Part shown: positions 1 through 6,755 of the stretch, one piece after another
Layout of the letters: each line of letters opens with the position of its first letter
Numbering within the stretch: the first letter of the stretch is position 1
Assembly (NCBI GenBank): GCA_045226015.1
Contig: JBGVBY010000010.1
Coordinates: 1-19,207 of the forward strand
Origin: UBA2450 sp045226015
GTDB lineage: Bacteria > Bacillota_I > Bacilli_A > RFN20 > CAG-826
Direction of reading: 5' to 3'
Length of the DNA stretch: 19,207 bases
Position numbers and translations under genes: made by a program
The notes under the pieces: generated by a model
What the model was told of the DNA's origin: nothing
Database searches by the model: none
What the model saw: only the letters and a program-made list of their open reading frames with translations

Positions 1-12
1 CCACGCGGATAT

Positions 13-97
13 ACCACCCTAGATTTTAAAGTTTTGTGGTTATTTTAATTTGACTCCACTCTAGACCACCCTAGATTTTAAAGAGCCATTTGTGGTT
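13..97. repeat. Two imperfect direct repeats, about 30 nt each
   Basis: The 19-nt string ACCACCCTAGATTTTAAAG occurs at 13-31 and again at 65-83. Each copy is followed by TTTGTGGTT, directly in the first copy (ending at 41) and after about 4 extra bases in the second (ending at 97). In each unit the outer ACCAC and GTGGT are complementary, so each could fold as a weak hairpin. The array lies just downstream of the minus-strand lipoprotein gene and may continue past the left edge. It could be a 3' regulatory structure or part of a longer repeat family; two copies do not decide this. Confidence 0.6.
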
Positions 98-116
98 AAT
101 TGTTTTACTAACTAAA

Positions 117-2648
117 TTAGTCGTTAGCTGGAACTGGAGTAATGTCGATAACGATTTCGGAAGTGCTATCAAGCAACCAACCAAGTAAATCGATATAAAC
201 ACTTACTTCACATTCAAATGTATCAGAAGTGACAGTGAATGAATATTGCATGATATATCCAGCATATTGTGATGGATAGCCATAGCCATCGACTAAGATA
301 TCAAATGTTGTAATTTCAGAAACAACAGCACTTGTGTCATCAGCAAATATTGTTGTGAATAAGTTTGCATAGTATTGGACTGAGATTTGATCATCAGAAT
401 CTTCATACCATTCAAATACTCCATTCATTGCATACCATTTGAAGAGATCAACACCTTCTGCGGCACCTAAAGCTTCAGAAATCTTAAGTGTGTAGGCATG
501 TTCTTCTGGTTCTTTTTCAAATGGTGTAACAGCAACATAGTAGTAGAAGCTACCATCACTATTACGTCCAGAATTTAAGTATAAGGAGAATTCATCATCA
601 ACAGCAATTTGTGTTATTTCACCATAATCTTCTGGATATGATTTTTCACCTGTTTCTTCATCAACTGTAGCAGGAACAAATGAATATGCAGTCATGACTG
701 TGACAGAATGTCCAGAAATAGAATTGACAACATTGTAAACGATTTGTCCAACATCTTCTTCCTCAACAGCCATTTCATATTCAAAGTAAACTAATGAGCC
801 GGATTCAACTTTATCAAATAAGTATTTAGTTGGAACACCCGCTAATTCAGAAGCGAGGTCTAAATAGCTTGGATAATCTGGAGCTTCAGAAACTCTAACT
901 TCAACACAGAAGTAGTTAATGAGTTCGTATTCTTGATATCCATCTTCATCAAGGATTGGATTGCCTTCTTCATCATAGAGATATTCAACATCGTAATCAG
1001 ACCATTCAAAGACTGGTTCAACGAAGTAGGAATAACCATCTTCATCGGTGAAGACAAATCTAGATGTTCCGTATGGATCACCCCAGTAATCTTCGGTGAT
1101 TTCAAATTCACTGATTCTGACTAAGTCTTCATCTTTGGCTAAAACGCCATCAATAATAGCACCGAGAGCGGCACCAGTTTCTTCATCTAATAAATCACCA
1201 GCAGTGAAAACAAAGTATTCACTGGAAGAATTGTAGTCAAAATCATATTTTCTGGTGTCTAATACATTAGCAACATGTTCAACAGCAGCGTTGAATTCTG
1301 GAGTTTCACTAACGAAGACTAATGGATAGAATTCGTTTTCGTCAGATTCAACACCGACTTCAACGTACCATTCTTTGCTATCAGAATCGGTTAATAAGAA
1401 TCTACCATAGGCATATTCTTCATCGAATTCATCGAGAACAGTTAAGGTTGTGTCTTTTGCGAGTTCGTCGTAGTAGGCTTCAACAGCAGCAACAACTGCT
1501 GGGAGATCTTCTTCATCTTCAGCAAGAATACCATCACCATACATAATGAATCCGTTACTACTTTCGTCAAAGTCGAAGAGAGTAACATCAAGAGCAGCTA
1601 AATCAGTAGCAACACTCTTAACTGATTCTGGGTATTCTGGGACGAGTTGTCCTAAAATCATCATTTGTTTGATAGCTGGTGAATAGTAGATTGTAAGTTT
1701 GAAATCTTCGGTTGGTGCAACAGCACGGAAGTATTTACCTAAGTAACCTTCAGCAATTTCACCGACTTCATATTCGGTAACAATCCAATCTTGTAATTCA
1801 AAGCTGTCAGCGTAATCAAGAACATCAGCTTCTTCGACGTCTTTAATGAAATATCTGGTATAACCATAATCTTCAAATTCTTCAATCATATCTTCGATGA
1901 GATAATCACTTGGTGATTCATAAGTACCAGCGCCATCGAATGGAACGATTTGAGCATAAGCAGAAGCAAAGATAGGATCTTGTGTATCTCCGTCTGCGAG
2001 AGCATATGCTAAACATAAAGCAGCATAAGCATCTTCGAAGTCATAATAGTAAGGATCCCACATATCAGCGTGGAAAACTTTCTTGGCTTCGACTGGTTCT
2101 GGATCAACTGGATCATCTCCACCTGGTTCATCACCTGGTTCATCACCTGGTTCATCACCACTTGGTTCTTCATCATCTAAAGCAAACGGTAATAAGGCTG
2201 AAGCTAAACCCTCTGGTTCATCTTCACTTGGATCTTGACCTGATAAACCAATACGGAAATATCTAATTCCATCTGGACTCTTATAAGATTTTTCCATTGG
2301 ATAGGTCCATTCAACGTATTCAGCGTATTGTGGATCTTCACGGTAATCAGCATATAAGTCTTCAAATCCAAATCTTTCAAGCAATTCAGCAGCTTGTTTA
2401 AGGGCGTCAGGACTTTCTAACTCTCCACCATCAACAGTGAAGTAATCATAATCTTCGTGATATTCAACTGTGAGTTGGCCTAAACCGGCAAATCCGAAAT
2501 AAGGGAGATATAAGCCGTTAAAGTGTTGTGCAAGAGCTAACTTAGTTTGAGCATCCCAATCTGGTGTAGCTGGTTCATCAGCGCCCTTACCACAAGAGAC
2601 GAGTAAGCCAGCAGCAGCAGTAAGTACGAGTAACTTTTTAAGTTTCAT
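117..2648 (-). CDS. Large acidic repeat-containing lipoprotein (843 aa)
   Basis: This is a predicted surface lipoprotein of unknown function. The start is placed at 2648 because AGGAGG lies 9 nt upstream (2658-2663); an upstream in-frame extension has no such site. The first 19 residues form a lipoprotein signal peptide: MKLKK, a hydrophobic core, then a LVSC lipobox with the acylated cysteine at 19. The mature part is very rich in Asp, Glu and Tyr. It has a GDEP-repeat acidic linker at about residues 160-187. The remainder is built from several diverged alpha/beta units of roughly 110-130 residues, each opening with a (Y/L)F-D/K-F type strand and containing a helix and an aromatic F-x-x-T-D-x-D-G strand pair. 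No catalytic motif is visible. A promoter lies at 2690-2719. Binding of a polymer, cation or host component is possible but only a guess. Confidence 0.85.
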   Translation of the reverse strand: MKLKKLLVLTAAAGLLVSCGKGADEPATPDWDAQTKLALAQHFNGLYLPYFGFAGLGQLTVEYHEDYDYFTVDGGELESPDALKQAAELLERFGFEDLYADYREDPQYAEYVEWTYPMEKSYKSPDGIRYFRIGLSGQDPSEDEPEGLASALLPFALDDEEPSGDEPGDEPGDEPGGDDPVDPEPVEAKKVFHADMWDPYYYDFEDAYAALCLAYALADGDTQDPIFASAYAQIVPFDGAGTYESPSDYLIEDMIEEFEDYGYTRYFIKDVEEADVLDYADSFELQDWIVTEYEVGEIAEGYLGKYFRAVAPTEDFKLTIYYSPAIKQMMILGQLVPEYPESVKSVATDLAALDVTLFDFDESSNGFIMYGDGILAEDEEDLPAVVAAVEAYYDELAKDTTLTVLDEFDEEYAYGRFLLTDSDSKEWYVEVGVESDENEFYPLVFVSETPEFNAAVEHVANVLDTRKYDFDYNSSSEYFVFTAGDLLDEETGAALGAIIDGVLAKDEDLVRISEFEITEDYWGDPYGTSRFVFTDEDGYSYFVEPVFEWSDYDVEYLYDEEGNPILDEDGYQEYELINYFCVEVRVSEAPDYPSYLDLASELAGVPTKYLFDKVESGSLVYFEYEMAVEEEDVGQIVYNVVNSISGHSVTVMTAYSFVPATVDEETGEKSYPEDYGEITQIAVDDEFSLYLNSGRNSDGSFYYYVAVTPFEKEPEEHAYTLKISEALGAAEGVDLFKWYAMNGVFEWYEDSDDQISVQYYANLFTTIFADDTSAVVSEITTFDILVDGYGYPSQYAGYIMQYSFTVTSDTFECEVSVYIDLLGWLLDSTSEIVIDITPVPAND

Positions 2649-2689
2649 ACTAATTTTCCTCCTTTCAAAGAAAATATAAATTTGGGAGT

Positions 2690-2719
2690 AATATAGCACA
2701 CACGCACACAAAATGTAAA
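2690..2719 (-). promoter_or_regulatory. Promoter of the large lipoprotein gene
   Basis: On the minus strand TTTACA (2719-2714) and TATATT (2695-2690) are 18 bp apart and precede the lipoprotein start by about 40 nt. The spacer contains a 15-nt alternating purine-pyrimidine tract (2696-2710). Confidence 0.6.
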
Positions 2720-2760
2720 ATAAAAAATTATTATTTATTTATAGGATTAACTAAAAATTT

Positions 2761-2778
2761 GTATATTTTAAAATATAC
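2761..2778. repeat. 18-bp perfect palindrome
   Basis: GTATATTTTAAAATATAC is its own reverse complement. It lies between the terminator of the small lipoprotein operon and the promoter of the large lipoprotein gene, about 40 bp upstream of the -35 box. It may be an operator or only an A/T-rich palindrome. Confidence 0.45.
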
Positions 2779-2808
2779 TTAAGCATATCTTACGAAAAGA
2801 TTTCTAAC

Positions 2809-2831
2809 AAAAAAGGTGACTTAGTCACCTT
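2809..2831 (-). terminator. Rho-independent terminator of the ECF/lipoprotein operon
   Basis: Minus strand: AAGGTGAC, a 3-nt loop, GTCACCTT, then a run of T. It starts about 25 nt past the stop codon of the small lipoprotein gene. Confidence 0.85.
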
Positions 2832-2854
2832 ATTTTATCATTCTATAGAAATTA

Positions 2855-3655
2855 TTATTCGATTTCGATGTGGTTGCCAAATATATCCCAACAAATTGAT
2901 AAATTTTTGTTATTTTTTTGATAAGAATCAGTGCTTTGGTCATATACAAAGCCATTATTTAATAGTAATTCAATATAGTTATCACTTAGATCGTAATAGT
3001 AAGAATCCCAGAAAGAAAGTCCGGTCTCATCGAAGTTTTCATCCCAGATATACTCGCTAGAAAACTTCATAAACGGGAGTTCAAATCCTAGGTATTGGTT
3101 AAATAATTCTAAGTCTTCGCTTGACCATGATTCATCTTCTGTTAATTCAAAAGAATATAACTCAGCAGACTTCACGTTTACGAATTCAAATTTAATAAAT
3201 TCAATCTCTGAATAATCATCACTATAAACGTGTTCAGTGTCGATTTGTAAAAGCGATTCTTTCTTCTTTTCTAAGATATTAAATCCAGTAATGTTGTCTT
3301 GTCGATAATCATAAAAATATGGGGAATCATCTTTTTCCAATGATTCTATTAGAGAATCATATACTGAACCCAACATTACTACTTCATAAGTGTCGTAGGT
3401 ATAAAGAAGGTCGTAATGAAGTTTTTTATAAACACAGTCAACGTGTTCATCAATAACTGAAAAGCATTTACCGTTAAATTCTAAATCAGAATCAATTTTA
3501 GAAAGTGGCAAAGAAGCAGAATATGCATATCCTTCATCAACAAAAGATTCACACCAAGTTGGGACGTTTTGAGTAGGAATATATGTAGGTTCTTCAGTGC
3601 TTCCACAGCTAGAAAAGTAGAGCAACAAAGGTAATAAAAATAGTCTTTTTCTCAT
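2855..3655 (-). CDS. Small lipoprotein of unknown function (266 aa)
   Basis: The N-terminus MRKRLFLLPLLLYFSSC is a lipoprotein signal with an FSSC lipobox and modified Cys at 17. The rest is acidic and Tyr-rich with no motif I recognise. It starts one base after the stop of the ECF-type S component gene (TAA-T-ATG) and has only a weak ribosome site, so translation is probably coupled to that gene. This suggests an accessory role for the same transport process, for example a substrate-capturing surface lipoprotein, but that is inferred from position alone. It shares acidic, Tyr-rich composition with the neighbouring large lipoprotein. Confidence 0.8.
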   Translation of the reverse strand: MRKRLFLLPLLLYFSSCGSTEEPTYIPTQNVPTWCESFVDEGYAYSASLPLSKIDSDLEFNGKCFSVIDEHVDCVYKKLHYDLLYTYDTYEVVMLGSVYDSLIESLEKDDSPYFYDYRQDNITGFNILEKKKESLLQIDTEHVYSDDYSEIEFIKFEFVNVKSAELYSFELTEDESWSSEDLELFNQYLGFELPFMKFSSEYIWDENFDETGLSFWDSYYYDLSDNYIELLLNNGFVYDQSTDSYQKNNKNLSICWDIFGNHIEIE

Positions 3656-3656
3656 A

Positions 3657-4250
3657 TTAGTCTAAGTCGTAAATATTGCGGTTATGTTCCACGATTTTAA
3701 ATAGAGATGGGGTTAAAATAACTGTAGAAATAATTTCTAATAAGAAATTAATACCGACAAGTCCTAAGAATAACGCTGCAGTTGTGTTTTGATATTCCAC
3801 TCCAATCATTGAATCGAGTAAAGAAGTAAAGAATATCGCTGCAAATAAGCAGAAAATACCTGTATTTAAAGTAGGAACAATTATGGACGCTAAAATCGAT
3901 CCAGTTAAAGAATGTTTCTTTCTAAATATATTCATCACAAAGCCAGCAACAATTCCTGCAACTGTAGTTTTTAATAAACACGCTAGAACTGTTCCAACTG
4001 GAGATATGGTAAAGAAAACAGACATCGTGGATGGAGAAATAAGTACCATAACTCCACAGACAAACCCTAAGAAGCCTCCCACTACTGGTCCATATAATAT
4101 TGCTCCAAGAGCAATAGGAATAAGACTTAAGTTAATATTAGCGAACCCAGGATTAATATAATTTCCAATGATTTGAAGAACAATTTCAATACCAGTTAAT
4201 ATACCGGTTGTAGCAATCATTCTCGTATTAAAACATCTTTTCTTTTCCAT
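3657..4250 (-). CDS. ECF-type transporter S component, substrate unknown (197 aa)
   Basis: This is a hydrophobic protein with about six predicted membrane spans. Its layout fits the S (substrate-capture) subunits of energy-coupling factor vitamin transporters: a basic N-terminus (MEKKRCFNTR), a Gly-rich first helix, an L-SLIPIALGAILYGPVVGG segment, and a short cytosolic tail. S components work with shared EcfA/A'/T subunits, which are absent here and would be encoded elsewhere. The substrate cannot be read from the sequence; FolT-, RibU- and PanT-like types are all possible. The start at 4250 is chosen because the in-frame ATG at 4313 lies inside the promoter. No clear Shine-Dalgarno precedes 4250, which is odd for this window. 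The first gene of an operon with the small lipoprotein. Confidence 0.75.
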   Translation of the reverse strand: MEKKRCFNTRMIATTGILTGIEIVLQIIGNYINPGFANINLSLIPIALGAILYGPVVGGFLGFVCGVMVLISPSTMSVFFTISPVGTVLACLLKTTVAGIVAGFVMNIFRKKHSLTGSILASIIVPTLNTGIFCLFAAIFFTSLLDSMIGVEYQNTTAALFLGLVGINFLLEIISTVILTPSLFKIVEHNRNIYDLD

Positions 4251-4270
4251 AAGATAAATAGTATACACAT

Positions 4271-4286
4271 ATCTTTTATAAAAGAT
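4271..4286. repeat. 16-bp perfect palindrome in the S-component leader
   Basis: ATCTTTTATAAAAGAT equals its reverse complement. It overlaps the predicted -10 box and transcription start of the S-component promoter, about 20 bp upstream of the start codon, where a repressor site would be expected. It is A/T-rich, so chance is possible. Confidence 0.45.
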
Positions 4287-4313
4287 AACAAATTTTTTTA
4301 ACTTTTTTGTCAA
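4285..4313 (-). promoter_or_regulatory. Promoter of the S-component operon
   Basis: Minus strand TTGACA (4313-4308), a 17-bp spacer and TGTTAT (4290-4285). The -35 hexamer lies inside the conserved block of duplicated element A, so the two divergent units share control DNA. Confidence 0.6.
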
Positions 4314-4344
4314 AAAAATCGAAAAATCGACCTATTTAAATAAT

Positions 4345-4460
4345 GAGGGGACATTTTTGTTCTCTTAGCCAAAGGTCATGACTAGTAATCATGACTATTA
4401 ATAGTTCTTTGTGGTTTCTCTCCTTAATAGGCATGATGAATAAAAATCATGTCCTTTGAA
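4345..4460 (+). ncRNA. Conserved structured 5' leader, copy A
   Basis: Hairpin 1 pairs 4345-4352 with 4359-4366 (8 bp, 6-nt loop). Hairpin 2 has an outer stem of 4370-4381 with 4447-4458, perfect except for one T-T mismatch, and an inner stem of 4388-4401 with 4424-4437, with one A-G mismatch. Both mismatches recur in copy B. The pyrimidine-rich apical loop includes TCTCCTT (4419-4425), complementary to AAGGAGA (4471-4477) of the downstream ribosome site, so the leader could hide the start of the small ORF. It matches no RNA family I can name. Confidence 0.6.
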
Positions 4461-4485
4461 TAAATGAAGAAAGGAGAAATACAGT

Positions 4486-4560
4486 ATGACACTGATATTA
4501 ATTCTTTTTGAACTATGTATCCTAGTGTACATGGGAATAAAAAAAGGACCTAAGAATTAG
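4486..4560 (+). CDS. 24-aa hydrophobic single-span peptide, copy A
   Basis: An ORF of 24 codons starts at ATG 4486, 8 nt after AAGGAGA. The peptide begins MTLILILFE, continues LCILVY, and ends GIKKGPKN, giving one membrane span with a positively charged C-terminus. Copy B encodes a peptide of identical length sharing LC(I/V)LVY and the following I-K-K, although the nucleotides have diverged, which argues that the protein itself is kept. Shape and size resemble type I toxin peptides of Firmicutes (Fst, BsrG and holin-like toxin types), but I find no direct match. A leader peptide is less likely because the downstream genes differ between copies. Confidence 0.6.
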   Translation: MTLILILFELCILVYMGIKKGPKN

Positions 4561-4565
4561 GACCT
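4539..4565 (-). terminator. Hairpin plus T-tract on the minus strand, copy A
   Basis: 4545-4553 pairs with 4557-4565 with one mismatch, and on the minus strand a run of seven T follows (4545-4539). No minus-strand gene lies to the right before the plus-strand gpx, so the only sensible user is a short antisense RNA starting near 4574. The hairpin spans the stop codon of the small ORF. Confidence 0.45.
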
Positions 4566-4580
4566 AAAGATTTCATTTAT

Positions 4581-4609
4581 AAAGTAAACCACAACTAGGG
4601 GAATGTCAA
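4581..4609 (-). promoter_or_regulatory. Predicted antisense promoter, copy A
   Basis: Minus strand TTGACA (4609-4604), exactly 17 bp, then TACTTT (4586-4581). The same pair (TTGCAA, 17 bp, TACTTT) is at the equivalent place in copy B. The -10 box is a poor match to TATAAT, but its conservation supports it. Confidence 0.45.
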
Positions 4610-4695
4610 TATTTTGAAACTTTTAAGGGAAACACCAGGAAGACCAAATATAGAAATTTTAATGCATGTATCAATATATAAATATCGACATAGTA

Positions 4696-4701
4696 TATAA
4701 T
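4696..4701 (+). promoter_or_regulatory. -10 box of the gpx/CDF operon
   Basis: TATAAT lies 27 nt before the gpx-like start codon; no good -35 box is seen at 16-18 bp. A GAGGA ribosome site follows at 4716-4720. The 4610-4695 stretch has no gene. Confidence 0.5.
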
Positions 4702-4727
4702 AGATATAAATACACGAGGACACACAT

Positions 4728-5204
4728 ATGAACGTATATGATTTCAAAGTTAAAGATCAAAAAGGAAACGAAATTTCTTTAGATTCATTCAAAGGAAAAG
4801 TTCTTCTAATTGTGAACACCGCGACTGGATGCGGATTCACACCTCAATACAAAGGATTAGAAGAATTGTATGAGAAATATAAAGATCAAGGATTTGAGAT
4901 TCTTGACTTCCCATGCAATCAATTCTTCCATCAAGCTCCAGGAAGTGATGAAGAAATCAACACCTTCTGTTCTTTAAGATACAACACTCAATTCCCAAGA
5001 TTTAAAAAGGTTGAAGTTAATGGGGATAATGCTGAACCACTATTTAAATGGTTATGCTCTCAAAACGAGAAAAACAAATATAAGAAAGTTAAATGGAACT
5101 TCACTAAGTTTTTAGTGGATCGTAATGGTAACGTTATTAATCGTTTCGAACCAACTCATAAACCAGAAAAATTTGAAGAAGAAATTGCTAACGCTCTTAA
5201 GTAA
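4728..5204 (+). CDS. Glutathione peroxidase-family thiol peroxidase (158 aa)
   Basis: This cytosolic enzyme reduces hydrogen peroxide or organic hydroperoxides. The family signatures are in order: NTATGCGFTPQY with the peroxidatic Cys at 35 (the Cys form, not selenocysteine), FPCNQF at 61-66 with the active-site Gln at 65, and WNFTKFLV at 123-130 with the conserved Trp and Asn. Full length at 158 aa. Bacterial Cys-type members usually draw electrons from thioredoxin, despite the family name; the donor here is not visible. GAGGA lies 7 nt before the ATG. The next gene, a CDF metal exporter, starts 2 nt after the stop, so the two form an operon. Confidence 0.93.
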   Translation: MNVYDFKVKDQKGNEISLDSFKGKVLLIVNTATGCGFTPQYKGLEELYEKYKDQGFEILDFPCNQFFHQAPGSDEEINTFCSLRYNTQFPRFKKVEVNGDNAEPLFKWLCSQNEKNKYKKVKWNFTKFLVDRNGNVINRFEPTHKPEKFEEEIANALK

Positions 5205-5206
5205 TC

Positions 5207-6319
5207 ATGAATAGAGAAAAGAAAATAATCCAAACTAGTATCGTAGGTATTGTTGGTAATGTATTTTTAGTGGCCGCTAAAGCATTTATCGGGTTTTTAG
5301 TTGGATCAGTCTCTATTATTTTAGATGCGATTAATAACTTAACTGACGCTCTTAGTAGTGTCATCACTATTATCGGCACTAAATTATCAAACAAAAAACC
5401 AGATAAGAAACATCCTTATGGACACGGAAGAGTGGAATATATTACTTCCTTAGTAATTGCCGTTATTATTCTTGTTGCTGGAGGAAGTGCGATATATGAA
5501 TCTGTCTTATCTTTGATAAAAGGTAAGGCTGCTGATTATTCAGACAATGTCGTTGTTTCATTAGTGATTATCTCTGTTGCTATAGTAGGTAAGGTTGCTC
5601 TTGGTCTCTTCTTTATGAAAAGAGCAAAAGCACTCAATAGTGATGCTTTAAAAGGAAGTGGAATAGACGCTTTATATGACGCTTTACTTTCTACTTCTAC
5701 GTTAATTGGTGCGATCGTTCTTATTTATTCAGGTGTTTCTATTGAAGGCTATTTAGGTATAGTTATTGGCCTATTCATCATTAAAAGCGGCGTCTCTATC
5801 CTTAGAGAGTCACTTAGTAACATCATTGGAGAAAGAACTTCTAAGGAAGTTGCCTTAGGAATTAAACACTTAGTGTGTTCTTTCCCAGAAGTTATAGGCG
5901 CTTATGATTTAATCTTAAATAACTACGGACCAAGTAAAGCAATTGGCTCTATCCATATTGAAGTTAGTGATGAAATGACTGCGAAAGATATTCATCCACT
6001 CAGTAGAAAAATCGCTGCTGCAGTGTATATGGAATACGGAGTTATATTGACTGTAGGAATATACGCGACTAATACAAGTAATCCGGAGATTACTAAAATA
6101 CGTAAATTACTATATGAACTTGTTAAGAATAATAAATTAATTAAACAGGTTCATGGATTCTATGTTGATGAATCAATACAAACAATATCGTTTGATATCG
6201 TTATCGATTTTGAAGCAGAAAACCCAGAAAAAATTAGAGATGATTTAATTAAAGAGTTATCTCTTAAACATCCAGAATATCAATACTTCGTTGTCATTGA
6301 TAACGATTACGCGGATTAA
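5207..6319 (+). CDS. Cation diffusion facilitator metal exporter (370 aa)
   Basis: A membrane antiporter of the CDF family that moves divalent metal out of the cytosol in exchange for protons. An N-terminal transmembrane domain of about six helices spans roughly residues 10-205, followed by a cytosolic ferredoxin-like domain. The family string KHPYGHGR is at 68-75. The transport site shows N43-x-x-x-D47 in helix 2 and D154-x-x-x-D158 in helix 5. Zinc-type members typically carry H-x-x-x-D in helix 5, so D-x-x-x-D points to manganese or iron rather than zinc. The C-terminus is longer than in YiiP-type members, with an extra segment after residue 290. It is coupled to the peroxidase gene upstream and has a terminator after it. 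Confidence 0.9.
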   Translation: MNREKKIIQTSIVGIVGNVFLVAAKAFIGFLVGSVSIILDAINNLTDALSSVITIIGTKLSNKKPDKKHPYGHGRVEYITSLVIAVIILVAGGSAIYESVLSLIKGKAADYSDNVVVSLVIISVAIVGKVALGLFFMKRAKALNSDALKGSGIDALYDALLSTSTLIGAIVLIYSGVSIEGYLGIVIGLFIIKSGVSILRESLSNIIGERTSKEVALGIKHLVCSFPEVIGAYDLILNNYGPSKAIGSIHIEVSDEMTAKDIHPLSRKIAAAVYMEYGVILTVGIYATNTSNPEITKIRKLLYELVKNNKLIKQVHGFYVDESIQTISFDIVIDFEAENPEKIRDDLIKELSLKHPEYQYFVVIDNDYAD

Positions 6320-6323
6320 AGAA

Positions 6324-6348
6324 AAAAGGCTCCACTTAGGAGCCTTTT
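6324..6348. terminator. Bidirectional terminator
   Basis: AAAAGGCTCC, a 5-nt loop and GGAGCCTTTT form a 10-bp stem with A on one side and T on the other. It serves the CDF gene and the convergent minus-strand gene ending at 6364. Confidence 0.9.
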
Positions 6349-6363
6349 AACATATAATGTTAA

Positions 6364-6726
6364 TTATTTAACAGGTTCTGCATCAACATCAACAACTTCG
6401 TCTTTTTTAATGTCTTTAGCTAGACGTGCTGCTCTACGTTGAGCTTTTTCATAATCACGATCACTTTGTTTCGCGTTAACAAGGAGAATGATAACAGCCG
6501 CCACGACTGCTAGACCCATGATAAGGAATCCTTGATACATGAACCCCATTCCTTTAGTGTTCGCAGCAATCGCGTTATTCATGATTAAGAGTTCGTTTTT
6601 TGCAGGAAGGAAATAACAAACAAAACCTAAAATGATATAAACAAGTCCCCAAATTCCTAATAAACAGAGTAAGGAATAGGAAACGAGTTCAAATATAGAA
6701 AGTGGAAGTTTAAGTTTTTTCTTCAT
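6364..6726 (-). CDS. Small two-span membrane protein (120 aa)
   Basis: Unrecognised. It has a basic N-terminus (MKKKLKL), two hydrophobic spans at about residues 12-40 and 60-83, and a highly charged cytosolic C-terminus (YEKAQRRAARLAKDIKKDE) likely to be helical, ending in an acidic tail. It starts 29 nt after the stop of the 281-aa gene with a weak ribosome site, so the two are probably co-transcribed. Such proteins are typical lineage-specific membrane proteins of unknown role. Confidence 0.75.
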   Translation of the reverse strand: MKKKLKLPLSIFELVSYSLLCLLGIWGLVYIILGFVCYFLPAKNELLIMNNAIAANTKGMGFMYQGFLIMGLAVVAAVIILLVNAKQSDRDYEKAQRRAARLAKDIKKDEVVDVDAEPVK

Positions 6727-6755
6727 AATTAATACCTGTTAAATTTTATTTAAAA

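Larger units (their letters stand above)
4293..4609 (+). repeat. Duplicated structured element, copy A
   Basis: This stretch is homologous to 8418-8740. The upstream block at 4300-4348 matches 8426-8475 at about 45 of 49 positions with a single one-base gap. Then follow two conserved hairpins, a Shine-Dalgarno site, a 24-codon ORF, a hairpin spanning its stop codon, and the conserved string AAAGTAAA followed by a CTAG. The whole arrangement and spacing recur in copy B, so this is a unit and not a chance similarity. Confidence 0.8.

Noticed and set aside
13..97. CRISPR array
   Set aside because: Only two units, which differ by an indel, a short 23-nt gap between them, and no cas genes nearby.
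860..2266. Other-frame open reading frames inside the large lipoprotein gene
   Set aside because: They are repetitive shadows of the acidic D/E-rich coding strand, lacking ribosome sites.
4250..4313. Longer S-component N-terminus starting at 4313
   Set aside because: That start overlaps the TTGACA/TGTTAT promoter, and the added basic segment is not typical of S components.
4486..4560. Leader peptide regulating gpx
   Set aside because: The homologous ORF in copy B is followed by convergent metK rather than gpx, so there is no shared downstream gene.
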